Shown: positions 33,087 to 42,656, counted from the first letter of the stretch. The stretch is 64,000 nt of DNA from G965116155 sp965116155 (GCA_965116155.1 OZ220488.1:434001-498000), one strand, 5' to 3'. Notes: generated by a model not told the origin, from the sequence alone. Program-made: numbers and translations.

Positions 33087-34523
33087 TTAACGGCTAAAAA
33101 AGCCCACCCTCACCGGAACATCCCTCCAGCCCCAACGCTCCTGCAAAGATTTTGTCAAAAATCTTCTGTAAGTAGCCCTCACCCCACGCGGGTAATTTGC
33201 AAACACCATAAAACTTGGCGGCACCTGCCGCGACTGAGTAATATAATAAAACTTTAAACTCTTAGTGCCCCACAGACCCGCAGGCGTGCCCTGGGTCAGC
33301 TTTGCAAAATAGCGGTTCAGCACCCCTGTAGGCACCCGCTGGCAAGCCCGTGCCTGAAGCTCGCGCGTGCCGCGCAGCACCTTTAATAAACCCGTTCCCT
33401 TAAGAGCGCTTACAAAATAACAGGGCATATGCGGAAAAAAACTGAGCACACCCCTAAAAGACTTCCTCCGCTCTGTAAGGGAGTGTTGCGATGCGTCGCA
33501 CTTGTTGGCCACTAATACAAATAGCTTGCGCTCCTCTATAAGCCTTTGCACCATCCGCGCCTCAAAGTCCCCCACTCCTTGGCGCACGTCGCAAACCACC
33601 AGCACCACATCAGCCTGTTTGATGGCATGCCAACTTTTATACGACGCAAGCAGCCCCAAAACATCGCCTGCTTTTTTAAACTGCGCCGCACGCCTTAAGC
33701 CTGCGGTGTCTATGATTTCAAACTCCCCTGCTTGTGGATGGTAAAACGCAGCGCTTGTGCTGTCGGTTGTTGTGCCCGCGCGGGGCGCCACCAAGCAGCG
33801 GTCAAATCCCAAAAATGCATTGCACAAAGAGCTCTTGCCCACATTGGGCTTGCCCACCAAACACAACCTAATGCGAGCCGCTGGATTACACTGCGCTTGC
33901 AGCTCAGCATGAACGGCACTACCTGACAAGGGATTTTGGTTGGCGCCTTTACTACAAGCGTGTGGCAAATCGAGCCCGCTCAGATTACCTTGCTTAAGCC
34001 CACCTTTACTTTGCAAGTGCGGCAATGCGCGCTCTACTACGTCTGCCACACCGTAATCCGAAGCAAATGCACCCACGAGTATGTTATCCACACCCAAAGC
34101 ATAAAAAGGCGCCAGCATAGCCGCCTGTGCCTCAGCCTTTAAAGGCTTGTCCACCTTGTTAACCACCAAAACATAAGGCACGCCCCGCGCGCGCACGAGG
34201 CGCATCAGCTCCTCCTCTTCAACACCCACCCCCTTACGCGCATCCAAAACAAACACCACAAAATCTAGTGCCAACGCCTCAAAGCCCCGCACCCTGAGCG
34301 CGCCCTGCGCACTACTAAACCCGCCCGTATCCACTACCTCAAAGTCACACCCCCACCAATGTGCGCAGCCGAAAATAAAATCCCGCGTCACGCCAGGCAT
34401 ATCTCGCACCAAAGCCTGTTTGCGCCGTACCAAAGCATTAAAAAGCGTGCTCTTGCCCACATTGGTACACCCTACCAAGCACATTCGAGCCACAGGCGCG
34501 CCCTTATTGGGATGAGTCTGCAT
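33087..34523 (-). CDS. der: Ribosome biogenesis GTPase Der (EngA) with a repeat-derived linker
   Basis: Tandem-GTPase factor for 50S subunit assembly, 478 aa. The first G domain has GCTNVGKST, VTRDF and NKVDK; the second has GKPNVGKSS and NKCDAS. The C-terminal KH-like domain follows (PPSFMVFANYP). The linker between the two G domains (about residues 189-211) contains NPLSGSAVHAELQAQC, the same peptide found in CarA and CarB, encoded by half of a type II-like palindrome. ATG at 34521-34523 has GGAGG 6-7 nt upstream and overlaps rnc by 20 bp. The linker is normally variable, so the insertion is likely tolerated. Confidence 0.95.
   Translation of the reverse strand: MQTHPNKGAPVARMCLVGCTNVGKSTLFNALVRRKQALVRDMPGVTRDFIFGCAHWWGCDFEVVDTGGFSSAQGALRVRGFEALALDFVVFVLDARKGVGVEEEELMRLVRARGVPYVLVVNKVDKPLKAEAQAAMLAPFYALGVDNILVGAFASDYGVADVVERALPHLQSKGGLKQGNLSGLDLPHACSKGANQNPLSGSAVHAELQAQCNPAARIRLCLVGKPNVGKSSLCNAFLGFDRCLVAPRAGTTTDSTSAAFYHPQAGEFEIIDTAGLRRAAQFKKAGDVLGLLASYKSWHAIKQADVVLVVCDVRQGVGDFEARMVQRLIEERKLFVLVANKCDASQHSLTERRKSFRGVLSFFPHMPCYFVSALKGTGLLKVLRGTRELQARACQRVPTGVLNRYFAKLTQGTPAGLWGTKSLKFYYITQSRQVPPSFMVFANYPRGVRATYRRFLTKSLQERWGWRDVPVRVGFFSR
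33889..33957 (-). mobile_element. Half type II-like element in frame in the der linker
   Basis: Coding-strand pieces AGTAAAGGCGCCAACCAAA, ATCCCTTGTCAGGTAGTGCC and GCTGAGCTGCAAGCGCAG match the first half of the carA/carB elements. The second arm (GTGCAAGGGA...CACTAGATAG) is absent, so the outer palindrome is lost; only the inner GAGCTGCAAGC hairpin remains. Confidence 0.75.
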
Positions 34524-35259
34524 TGTCAGCCTCCGTACTAGAGCGGAGCTTGCCTAAGGCGATAAGCGCGGCCTTATTTTGCGCCTGCTTTTTACTCACC
34601 CCCACAGCGGCTCCCAAAAGTTGTTCGTCCCCCGCATAAACCTGCGCCCGAAACTTTGCCTTATGCCCATGCTCCGCCTCGCTTTTATAAACCAAATCTG
34701 GCAACTTTAACCTATGCGCCAGCTCCTGCAACTGGGACTTATAATCCTCAAAATCCTCCAGCACCGAAGTCTTAAGCAAAGGCACAAAAATGCTCTCCAC
34801 CACAGCCTGCACCCCCACAAAACCTCTATCTAAAAAACAAGCCCCCACCACCGCCTCGAAAGCTCCACACAACACCCGGTCGCTCTTTAAAGCCCGAGCC
34901 TTTAAACCCTTGCCAAATTTTAACCGCTTGCCCACGCCGCAATCCCTTGCCACACGGGCCAGGGTTTTTTTATTCACCAGCGCTGCCCTATGCCGACTGA
35001 GTTCACCCTCGGTATAGTGCGGATAATGGCGCATTAAAATCCACCCCACACCCAAAGACAAAACCGCATCGCCCAAAAACTCCAAGCGCTCGTTATCGCC
35101 CAAAGCTTGAGGGTTTTGCCTAAAATAACTCGTATGCGTTAAAGCTTTTTCAAGTAGCTGCTTGTCCCTAAAATCAAACAACCCACCCGCACCAGTACCC
35201 CATGAGCGCCACCAAAATAAGCCACAGACAAAGCTACAAAATTTTGTAATGCTTTTCAT
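34504..35259 (-). CDS. rnc: Ribonuclease III
   Basis: Double-strand-specific endoribonuclease, 251 aa. The RNase III signature NERLEFLGDAVLSLGV is present, with the second acidic cluster AFEAVVGACFLDRG; the C-terminal dsRNA-binding domain spans about residues 165-235 (DYKSQLQELAHRL, SKKQAQNKAALIALGKL). The first 25 residues are an extension that is Trp/Phe/Cys-rich. ATG at 35257-35259. It overlaps der by 20 bp. RNase III is of local interest because transcripts from this region would carry long perfect stems that are potential substrates. Confidence 0.96.
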   Translation of the reverse strand: MKSITKFCSFVCGLFWWRSWGTGAGGLFDFRDKQLLEKALTHTSYFRQNPQALGDNERLEFLGDAVLSLGVGWILMRHYPHYTEGELSRHRAALVNKKTLARVARDCGVGKRLKFGKGLKARALKSDRVLCGAFEAVVGACFLDRGFVGVQAVVESIFVPLLKTSVLEDFEDYKSQLQELAHRLKLPDLVYKSEAEHGHKAKFRAQVYAGDEQLLGAAVGVSKKQAQNKAALIALGKLRSSTEADNADSSQ

Positions 35260-35295
35260 ACTGCTTCAACAGACTCTGCCACAAAAGACAGCTAC

Positions 35296-36801
35296 CTAAT
35301 TTTTAGGCACCAACAGCTCCGCCGTAGCAATGCTATCTATCAAGGACTCCTCTACCTCGTACTGACGCCCCGGCAAAGTCTGCACCACCCAGCCCGTAGA
35401 TGCTTTAGTCCACGACAGACGGAACAACTTTTGATACTCCGACCCAAAAAGCTCCACCACGTTCTCAACCTTTGAAAAATCATGCTGCGCCTTAGATAAA
35501 AACTCCTTCACTCTCAAACTAGCCATCTGCTCTAATAAACGCTCCACTCTTTCGTGCGGCACGCGTACCTTGTCATTATTGGTGACCCATTTTTCTCGCA
35601 ACACCAACTCCACCACGTCCTCACCCGCACGCATATAACGCAGCTTAACCACCTCGTCCTTATCAAACTTAAACGGATACGCACGGTCCAATAAATCCGA
35701 AACCGATTTGTCCAGTGTTTTTAAAAAATCCTCCTTAATCCCATACACCGCCTTAGTATGGTTCGACACCGCATAAGCCACATCTCCCTTTAATGCACTC
35801 AGCCTCAACTCCCACAAGTCCGGCGGCGTTTCCTTAGCAGCGGCTGCATCTGTATCAGCTTCTGCAGCTGGCTTTGTCAGGTAGGCCCGCACCACCCGCT
35901 CTGCTGGACGTAGCTTGTATTCCGTGAGCAGTTTGGGAGTTTTTTCGCTCTCAACAACGCTCGTTGCTTGCAAAAACCTTAGCCCCTCTATCAAAGACTC
36001 CACCTCAGACTCATCCAACCGAAGTTCGTCTTCCTCTAAAAAACCCGAAACCTTCCATTGTCCGTCCACTAAACTCAAGGTGTAATTTAAATCGGGCCGC
36101 TTGGTGTTAAAAAACTCCACCCGTCTAAAATCCCCAAAGCCCTCCTTGCGAAACAAGTGCTTCTCCCTTAAATCATTGGGCTGTTTTTCTAAAAAGTTCA
36201 CTAAACTCTCATCTGCCAAATACACCGCACTCGCTTTAGGGTCTCCCGACGCTAGGCTAAGCGCCTCGCTCTGAGTGTTGGCAGACCACTTTTGCACATG
36301 GAACGAACCATCAAAAGCCCTCTCACTACCCACCTTAAATACATAAAACTTCCCCCCCCTACCCTTGCCCCTGCCCTCCTTTTTAGAACCCAGCAGCAGC
36401 CTCCACATACCAGGGCCTTTTAAGCCAAAAGCCAGTATGTCCGCCTCCGCATGCGGCGCCTCTATAGTGCGCAAGTTTAGGTTAGAAAAATCCTCTAAAA
36501 ATAAATCCACCTCCATCTGAGCCGCCCGGTCCTCAAAAGGCCACACAAGCCCCCACACGCCTTGGCTCTTTTGAAGCTCCAGCACCCTGCCCTGATTACT
36601 AGCCTGGCCCTTGCCGCCTCCGTCCTGATCCAGGACCCGCATCAGCTTAAAGCTATGCAGGTCCTGCACGTCCACATGCCCCAAAAGCTGCGCGGCCTGG
36701 AGCTCCTGCTTCTCTACACGGTCTGTGTTGTCATAAAACCAGTACGTAAAACCCACCACACATAAAGTGCCCACAAAAAATGCCGCTGTCCCAAGGTTCA
36801 T
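35296..36801 (-). CDS. DUF4340-type membrane-anchored protein of the Gld-like ABC cluster
   Basis: A 501-aa protein with one N-terminal transmembrane segment (LGTAAFFVGTLCVVGFTYWF) and a large periplasmic, beta-rich region. It has the repeating pattern of DUF4340 proteins (WPFEDRAAQ, VYLADESLVNFLEK, WELRLSALKGDVAYAV). In many bacteria such a gene directly follows GldG-like and ABC genes, as here. The ATG at 36799-36801 overlaps the GldG stop (ATGA), making it preferable to a TTG 6 codons earlier; GGAGG lies 11 nt upstream. The biochemical role is unknown, and the domain name is from memory. Confidence 0.75.
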   Translation of the reverse strand: MNLGTAAFFVGTLCVVGFTYWFYDNTDRVEKQELQAAQLLGHVDVQDLHSFKLMRVLDQDGGGKGQASNQGRVLELQKSQGVWGLVWPFEDRAAQMEVDLFLEDFSNLNLRTIEAPHAEADILAFGLKGPGMWRLLLGSKKEGRGKGRGGKFYVFKVGSERAFDGSFHVQKWSANTQSEALSLASGDPKASAVYLADESLVNFLEKQPNDLREKHLFRKEGFGDFRRVEFFNTKRPDLNYTLSLVDGQWKVSGFLEEDELRLDESEVESLIEGLRFLQATSVVESEKTPKLLTEYKLRPAERVVRAYLTKPAAEADTDAAAAKETPPDLWELRLSALKGDVAYAVSNHTKAVYGIKEDFLKTLDKSVSDLLDRAYPFKFDKDEVVKLRYMRAGEDVVELVLREKWVTNNDKVRVPHERVERLLEQMASLRVKEFLSKAQHDFSKVENVVELFGSEYQKLFRLSWTKASTGWVVQTLPGRQYEVEESLIDSIATAELLVPKN

Positions 36802-38399
36802 GCGTTTTTGCGCCTCCAAAAACTCAACCCACTGAGCAACAACAACAGCACAGGCAAGGCCACACCCGCCACCACAATCAACTTGCCCGTTGTAGGGGTC
36901 AAAGTAATCTGTGTGCGTGATAGCTCCGGCGCCCTAATACTAATCAAATCTGTATCGTCACTCAGATACGAAACCAAGTTCAAAGCCAAGTCCCTATTGT
37001 GCCCTTGGTGCAGCAACTGATTGCTCAAAAAATCCGTGTCCCCCACCAACGCCACACGAAAAGCCTTAGATTCCGCCGCGTCTTCCTTGGCCTCATTAGC
37101 AGCATTTTCATCTGCTGCGTTTTTATCCGATGGTTTGTTTGCTGTGTTTTCTTCAGACATATAAACCAACACTTTAGAGTCTGTGTTGCTCCAAGCGTCT
37201 TGGTTGTTTAGGTCCTTGAGGTTTTCGATGCCAAAAACCATCCGCGGCGCCGTACTAACCAAAGCATGGGTGCTTATGCCATCAGTATCCGGCAAGGCCT
37301 CTAAGTGCGAAGCCTCGTCGAACAAACTTAACGCATTGCCTGTTTTAAAATCTTTTGTAACCGGGTGCGCGCTATCAAAATGTGTGCCCAATATGGACGT
37401 CACCCGCCCCATAGCCTGCATCTGCGGCATAATCAAATACCGCCCCCCATACTTTAAACCCACCTTAGATAAAAACCCCTCCAAATTAGTGCGCGCACCG
37501 GGGTCCCAAGTGATCATCACCCGCCCGCCAGACTCTATATAATCCTCCAAGGCCTTAAGCTCCATGGGCTGAAACTGCTGCTGCGGGCCCAAGATCAAAA
37601 GCACGCTCGCCGCCATTAAAGCCTCAGCCCCTTGCTGCATCAGGTTCACCTGGGTCACATCGTACGCGGCCTCTACCAAGGCCGCACGAAAACCCGAAAC
37701 ATCCCCAGGTTGAGAGGCCTGCAAGGACCTCTCGCCATGCCCTTGCAGCACCACCAACTTGCGCGCCTCTAAACGCGTTGCCTTAACCATAGCCTGCGTC
37801 AGTTGAGGCTCCTTATGATCAGGCTCCACACGCAGCCTTTTGTTCTTATACTCCACAAAAACCCCTTTAGGGTCGCGCTGAGAGCCCAAGTACTCCTTTG
37901 CCAGAGCCGGGTTTTTGTAAGAATCCACAAAGCGCACCCTAACCCACGAGCCTTCGGCTTTGTAAAGATCCAACAGCTGCGCCATTTGGCGCCTAAAGGC
38001 TCCGCCGTCCACCACACCAGAATGAAACACCAACACCTGCAGGTCCTCTTGCAAAGACTGCACAAGCTTGGTGCTTTGGTCCGATAAACTAAACACCCGG
38101 TTTTCGCTAAAGTCTTTCGTGCCGTCCTTTAGTACGCCTAAAAAATTCAAACACCCCACCACAACAACCCACAACACAATAAGCACACCCATATTAAGAC
38201 CGCTTTTTGTGGTTTTTAAAAATAAAAACTCCACATACAATTTGAAATCAAAAGCCAAAGCCCCCAGCATACCTACAGCCGCACCACCCACAAGACCCCA
38301 CATAAAAGGCATCCAAGCGCCCAGGATGTACTTGATCACCACCAAAGCCAAAAGACACAAGGCCCCAAAGCCCCACAAAAATTTCGACTTACCACTCAT
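36798..38399 (-). CDS. GldG-like ABC transporter auxiliary protein
   Basis: A 533-aa membrane protein. Two or three N-terminal membrane segments, a large periplasmic region with the GldG/IFT52-like pattern (FSENRVFSLSDQSTKLVQSL, VVLQGHGERSL, LLILGPQQQFQPMELKALEDYIESGG as separate blocks), and a C-terminal membrane helix before WRRKNA. Known from gliding bacteria (GldG), but homologues occur widely next to ABC-2 permeases in non-gliding delta-type bacteria. The gene starts 15 bp after the permease and is coupled to the DUF4340 gene downstream. A low-complexity Asn/Ala/Glu stretch (ANKPSDKNAADENAANE) interrupts the periplasmic part near residue 415. Gliding itself cannot be inferred. Confidence 0.78.
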   Translation of the reverse strand: MSGKSKFLWGFGALCLLALVVIKYILGAWMPFMWGLVGGAAVGMLGALAFDFKLYVEFLFLKTTKSGLNMGVLIVLWVVVVGCLNFLGVLKDGTKDFSENRVFSLSDQSTKLVQSLQEDLQVLVFHSGVVDGGAFRRQMAQLLDLYKAEGSWVRVRFVDSYKNPALAKEYLGSQRDPKGVFVEYKNKRLRVEPDHKEPQLTQAMVKATRLEARKLVVLQGHGERSLQASQPGDVSGFRAALVEAAYDVTQVNLMQQGAEALMAASVLLILGPQQQFQPMELKALEDYIESGGRVMITWDPGARTNLEGFLSKVGLKYGGRYLIMPQMQAMGRVTSILGTHFDSAHPVTKDFKTGNALSLFDEASHLEALPDTDGISTHALVSTAPRMVFGIENLKDLNNQDAWSNTDSKVLVYMSEENTANKPSDKNAADENAANEAKEDAAESKAFRVALVGDTDFLSNQLLHQGHNRDLALNLVSYLSDDTDLISIRAPELSRTQITLTPTTGKLIVVAGVALPVLLLLLSGLSFWRRKNA

Positions 38400-38414
38400 A
38401 TAACTTGCTTCCCC

Positions 38415-39188
38415 TCACGCTCTCCAGCGCGAACTCTCAATGACCCTGTCTGTTAAAAACAAAAACGTCGCAATAAAGCTTACAAAAAACAGCACCGCGC
38501 TGAGTTTTAACCCGCCATAGATAAAGGGCTCAAAATGATCCTGCAAAGATACATGCTCCAATACATGCCTTATTGGAGATTCGCCCAAAGCCACCATGCT
38601 GCTGTCTAAGACCCACAAAGATAAAATCAAAACCGTCGTAATAATAAAGCTCAGCATAGGCGACTGAGTCAGAGACGACACAAAAAGCCCCAAACTCACA
38701 TAGGCACCTAAAATAAACGCCATACCCAAAAACATTATCAACAAAGGCATCCAATTAAAGTCGGCCACCAAGGCCGTGCCAGCAGGGTACAAAAAAGCTA
38801 GCATCAACAAAAACAGCACCCCCACATAGCCTCCCAAAAACTTGCCCAGCGCTATGTGGCGCGCGCACAAAGGCGCAGTCAAAAGCAGGTCGTACGCACG
38901 GCTGCGCTTGTCGTCGCTAATTAAACCCATAGTAAAAGCCGGCACAATAAATAAACAAAGCAAATGCACCAGCCCCAGGTGGTTGATAAAAAGCGCATGG
39001 TGAATATTGCCCGCCTCAGCTCCTCCGTAAGGGCCGGGAGCTCGGCCACTCTCTAAAGCAAACTGCGACAGCTCACGCAAAAAGCGCATACTCCACAAGC
39101 CCGTACAGCCCACACCTATCAGGTACAACTTAGGGCTCTTTATAAGGCTTTTTAGCTCTCGCAAGCCGATCACCCAAACCGCCCTCAT
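38415..39188 (-). CDS. ABC-2 type transporter permease (GldF-like)
   Basis: A 257-aa integral membrane protein with six predicted helices. It has the ABC-2 permease pattern: an N-terminal amphipathic stretch, then ISDDKRSRAYDLLLTAPL (the cytoplasmic coupling segment) and SFIITTVLILSLWVL. It is encoded between the ATPase (4-bp ATGA overlap) and the GldG-like protein. The substrate is unknown. Confidence 0.85.
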   Translation of the reverse strand: MRAVWVIGLRELKSLIKSPKLYLIGVGCTGLWSMRFLRELSQFALESGRAPGPYGGAEAGNIHHALFINHLGLVHLLCLFIVPAFTMGLISDDKRSRAYDLLLTAPLCARHIALGKFLGGYVGVLFLLMLAFLYPAGTALVADFNWMPLLIMFLGMAFILGAYVSLGLFVSSLTQSPMLSFIITTVLILSLWVLDSSMVALGESPIRHVLEHVSLQDHFEPFIYGGLKLSAVLFFVSFIATFLFLTDRVIESSRWRA

Positions 39189-40159
39189 AACTCTGCCTCC
39201 TGAGAGCCTGCTAACATGCCCTCGTCATCCTCTACCAAACTAATAAACGCGCTCTCCAACTGATCAGGATCCCAAAGTTTAATACCCATTTGCAGGTCGA
39301 GCACACCCCGCAGAACCTGGTCCGTAGACACGCTTTTGCTCACCAGCTGCAGCCAGTATTCGCCATCACTTTTGGCGTCCACGCGGTTCACACCTTGAAT
39401 AGAAGCCATTTTAGCGCTCAGATCCTGCTCGCGCTCCTCTAGCCTCACACGACAAATGGGCTTGTCGACCAAACTGTTGATAGGCCCCTGGGCCACAATG
39501 CGGCCCTTGTTAATAATAATGGCCTCATCGCATGTAGCCTGCACCTCAGACAAAATATGGGTCGAAAGCATAACCGTGTGCTGCCCCTTGAGCTCGCGCA
39601 CCAATTTGCGCACCTCCACCATTTGCTTAGGATCTAAACCCGCCGTAGGTTCGTCTAGAATCAAAATCCGCGGGTCCGACACCAAGGCCTGTGCCAGGCC
39701 CACCCTTTGCTTAAAGCCTTTTGATAAGTTCTGAATCAGCCGGTTTTGCACGGATTGCAGGCCGGTCTTTTCTACCGCAGTATCCACATTAGCCCGCACT
39801 TTGGCGCGCGGCACACCCTTTAAGCGTGCAGCAAAAACCAAATACTCCCGCACCAGCATATCGGTGTACAAAGGCGGCACCTCGGGCAGGTAGCCGATTT
39901 GCTTTTTGACCTCAACGGGCTTTTCAAAAACATCATACCCGCCCACTTGAACCGAGCCCTTAGTGGGCGCCATAAAGCCCGTAATAATCTTCATGGTAGT
40001 GCTTTTACCCGCACCATTAGGCCCCAAAAAGCCCACCACGCTGCCCTCGGGCACATTAAAGTTCAGGTCCCGCACCGCCTGGTGCGAGCCGTAGCTTTTG
40101 CACAGCCCATGCACCGCAATAACCCCAGACCGCCGATTTTTAGTACTCACATCATCCAT
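39185..40159 (-). CDS. ABC transporter ATP-binding protein (GldA-like)
   Basis: A 324-aa ATPase that heads the four-gene ABC cluster. Walker A GPNGAGKST, Q-loop IGYLPE, signature LSKGFKQRVGLAQAL, Walker B LILDEPTAGLDP and the switch His in STHIL are all present. A C-terminal extension of about 90 residues, as in GldA/NatA-type ATPases, follows. The ATG codes MDDVSTKNRR; the stop overlaps the permease start. It is transcribed away from the Fis-type regulator gene on the plus strand. Confidence 0.9.
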   Translation of the reverse strand: MDDVSTKNRRSGVIAVHGLCKSYGSHQAVRDLNFNVPEGSVVGFLGPNGAGKSTTMKIITGFMAPTKGSVQVGGYDVFEKPVEVKKQIGYLPEVPPLYTDMLVREYLVFAARLKGVPRAKVRANVDTAVEKTGLQSVQNRLIQNLSKGFKQRVGLAQALVSDPRILILDEPTAGLDPKQMVEVRKLVRELKGQHTVMLSTHILSEVQATCDEAIIINKGRIVAQGPINSLVDKPICRVRLEEREQDLSAKMASIQGVNRVDAKSDGEYWLQLVSKSVSTDQVLRGVLDLQMGIKLWDPDQLESAFISLVEDDEGMLAGSQEAEL

Positions 40160-40312
40160 AGCAACACCCGCCAGAAAAACCCGTCCACTTTTCTATACCA
40201 TAAGCCACATAAAACTCAAGAGGGCTTAAAATTGGCTCATTTCATGCCGAAAGGTCTCTTGGTGCCAAACAAATTGGCAATTTGTCCCATCAACCCGCCA
40301 AAAAGGAAGCTT

Positions 40313-40957
40313 ATGAAATACTTTATGGTGCTTGTTAGCGAAAATAAAGAAACCCTCAGCCGCCTGCAGGACATTATGCAGCAAAGCGGACAGCCCATAA
40401 AATCAGGGACTTTTTCTGAAAGCCAATGGATCCAGTACTCTCAGATACCCAATTTTATGGCACGCCTAACAAACGAAAACCTCTTAGGGCAGTACCAGGC
40501 CGCTAACTACCAGCCGGCTTATGCCAAAAAGTCTAAAGCAAGCAACCTGCCCCAAGGTATAAACGCCACATCGCACCTACGCCTATTGCCACGCTCTGAG
40601 CACCAAGCGGTATCCACCAATACCCTAACGCAAAACACACACACTAAAGGGCCACAGTCTCCAGCAGTACCCTGGCAGGGCCTTATGGGGCAAAAGCCCA
40701 CCCCTCAAGCACCCGAAGCCGCAGCAACAAAGGACGGGCAGGGCTTTTTTAAAAAATCCCCTCCCATGTGTTCTATGAACGAGGTCCAGGCTCAGGCCAT
40801 TTACTCGGCTTTGGTTGAAAGCGGAGGCAATGTCAGCAAAACAGCTAAAATTTTAAAACTCGGGCGTGCCACCCTTTACAGAAAAGTGCAACAATACGGC
40901 ATAGAAATCTCAGACATCCGATCTTGGAACAGGACAAGCTACAAAAAAGCAAGTTAG
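40313..40957 (+). CDS. Fis-type helix-turn-helix protein
   Basis: A 214-aa protein. The C-terminal 45 residues form a Fis/NtrC-type DNA-binding domain: AIYSALVESGGNVSKTAKIL, then GRATLYRKVQQYGI. The N-terminal about 60 residues (MKYFMVLVSENKETLSRLQD) could be a small sensory or receiver-like domain but I recognise no phosphoacceptor pattern and there is no AAA domain; the middle is Pro/Gln-rich and low-complexity. The start is the ATG at 40313 with AAGGA upstream; a longer in-frame reading from 39899 overlaps the divergent ABC ATPase gene and is rejected. The stop TAG (40955-40957) is inside the TTAGAGCGCTAG terminus of the following type I element. Confidence 0.78.
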   Translation: MKYFMVLVSENKETLSRLQDIMQQSGQPIKSGTFSESQWIQYSQIPNFMARLTNENLLGQYQAANYQPAYAKKSKASNLPQGINATSHLRLLPRSEHQAVSTNTLTQNTHTKGPQSPAVPWQGLMGQKPTPQAPEAAATKDGQGFFKKSPPMCSMNEVQAQAIYSALVESGGNVSKTAKILKLGRATLYRKVQQYGIEISDIRSWNRTSYKKAS

Positions 40958-41150
40958 AGCGCTAGCCGCATGCTCTGGTCCAAGCGCCGTCTGCCTGATA
41001 GTCCCCACAGGGGACGATCATCAGGTAGACAAGCGCCCCACAGAGCATGGGGCGGCCTATAAGGCTTCTATGAGCCTGTAGCCTTGGGTGTTCGGTAGAC
41101 CCAAGGCGGCCACACTCCCGTCAAAGCCCCGTGCGATGGGCAAACACAAG
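40954..41150 (+). repeat. Type I palindromic element, copy D
   Basis: Begins TTAGAGCGCTAG (40954-40965) over the stop codon of the Fis-type gene and ends just before the dacB stop, spanning the whole gap between two convergent genes. Outer stem GCATGCTCTGG with CCACAGAGCATG (right arm about 41037-41049). Inner hairpin GTCTGCCTGATAGTCCCC ACA GGGGACGATCATCAGGTAGAC (bulged). Third hairpin CCTTGGGT...ACCCAAGG. Confidence 0.85.
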
Positions 41151-42656
41151 TTAACGCGTGAGTTCTTTAATTAAGTTGTCCATAAAGGCACGCGCACTGT
41201 TGGTTTTGGGGCCGTTGTAGAAAAAAGCAAACACCCGCTCAGCGCCGCTGCAAGGCGTACGCACATAGCCCGCTAGTGATGCCACACCCGAAAGCATACC
41301 CGTTTTTGCCCGAACCAACGAGCTTACATCCGGCATGCGCCCGCTCAGCGAGCCCTCCCCACCGCCCACGGCCAAAGCCGACCGAAACTCCACACCCAAG
41401 CGCAAGTGCTGGCCCATCTTGCTTAAAAACTCCCCCACATCCGCGGGGCGAAAGCGGTTTTTTCTCGATAAACCCGAAGCACTATGCACCTGAAAATCCT
41501 TTAAGCCCTTAGATTTTATATAATCCGTAAGCACCCTCAAGCCTGCCCCAGGCTGCTTTTGTACCTTTAGCCCCAGGTGCGATACCAGCATCTCAGCCAT
41601 GGCGTTATTTGAAAATCTCATAAAGCCCTTTAGTATATCCTTTAAAGCAAGGCTTTTATGCGATGCTAAAAGCCTAGCCCCTTGTGGCGCCTCACCCACG
41701 CGCAGCCCACTACGCACCGCAACCCCTCGCTCCTCTAAAAAGGCCTTAAAATTCCAAGCACTCCAGCAGGCTGGGTCACCCACAATACTGCGGTACCAAA
41801 GGCGCTCCTTTGAACCCAGCGCCACCTGCCCCGACACATGCAGCTCACCTGCGCCTATACAGCGCCCGTTTTTTTGTGTGCCTGGGATCACCTGTATTTT
41901 TGTTTGTGCCCGCGCAGCACGGCGCACCGTTAGCGCCTTGTTGCGCACAGTGAGCAGCCCATCCATAGGATCTAAACGGATGCGCGCTTTATCGCCCACT
42001 TGCTCACCCGGCCCCAGGCGCACATTGACCACGCTCCAGTTAAAGTTCATAGCACCAACAGGCGCATTATAAGCCCTTTGCAAAGAGGCTAGCCCACGCC
42101 CAGATCGATCGCGGCTCCAGCGGAACAGGCTGTCATCCACCACAATATCTTCCACCTCTAAAGGGCCCCAGCGCAAAAGTTCCTGCACCAAAAGCCACAT
42201 AGACTCTGATACAAAGCTAGGATCCCCACCTCCCACCAAGTAAAGATCCCTAGCGCCACTGGGGGCCACAGGGCCTGCGCGCACCTGGGTCACAAAGCGC
42301 TCCTCGGCACCCAAAAGCTCCAAAGCCGCCCCCGAAACAAACAGCTTGGTCACAGAGGCCGGAATAAACGCCCGCCCCTCATTCAGCCCCCAAGCCTTAG
42401 GCCCAGGCCCAGGACAAACACCACCCCCATCACCCACAGGCCCCAAGTAAAGCCCCAGGTGCTGCTTAAGCAGGCCATGCTTTTTTAAGTTTTTATCTAA
42501 AAATGCGCTCCACTCCGGCGCCGCCCAGACTGGCCCAGCACCCAAAAGCATAAGCATAAAAACCCAGGCCAATGGCCCCTTTAGGTGCTTAGAACTTTTG
42601 GCACGCCCGTAAGTATGGGTAAATAATAAAAGGGCACAACTTATGAGCGCTAACAT
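41151..42656 (-). CDS. dacB: D-alanyl-D-alanine carboxypeptidase/endopeptidase (PBP4 family)
   Basis: Periplasmic serine peptidase acting on peptidoglycan stem peptides and cross-links. The three active-site motifs of class C PBPs are present: SxxK in ASVTKLF, SxN in FSNNAMAEML, and KTG in RAKTGML. A typical PBP4 insert domain lies between the first two motifs. A signal region (LAWVFMLMLLGAGPVWA, cleavage near VWA/AP) precedes the mature protein. The start is uncertain: the ATG at 42654-42656 overlaps the divergent LspA-like gene by 14 bp; later TTG and ATG codons near 42556-42530 could also start a shorter signal, and upstream readings lie within the neighbour. Its 3' end meets a type I element. 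Confidence 0.88.
   Translation of the reverse strand: MLALISCALLLFTHTYGRAKSSKHLKGPLAWVFMLMLLGAGPVWAAPEWSAFLDKNLKKHGLLKQHLGLYLGPVGDGGGVCPGPGPKAWGLNEGRAFIPASVTKLFVSGAALELLGAEERFVTQVRAGPVAPSGARDLYLVGGGDPSFVSESMWLLVQELLRWGPLEVEDIVVDDSLFRWSRDRSGRGLASLQRAYNAPVGAMNFNWSVVNVRLGPGEQVGDKARIRLDPMDGLLTVRNKALTVRRAARAQTKIQVIPGTQKNGRCIGAGELHVSGQVALGSKERLWYRSIVGDPACWSAWNFKAFLEERGVAVRSGLRVGEAPQGARLLASHKSLALKDILKGFMRFSNNAMAEMLVSHLGLKVQKQPGAGLRVLTDYIKSKGLKDFQVHSASGLSRKNRFRPADVGEFLSKMGQHLRLGVEFRSALAVGGGEGSLSGRMPDVSSLVRAKTGMLSGVASLAGYVRTPCSGAERVFAFFYNGPKTNSARAFMDNLIKELTR

Noticed and set aside
39899..40312. A 138-codon N-terminal extension of the Fis-type gene.
   Set aside because: It runs opposite the GldA-like gene and its promoter side, while an ATG at 40313 has a good ribosome site and starts the compact protein.
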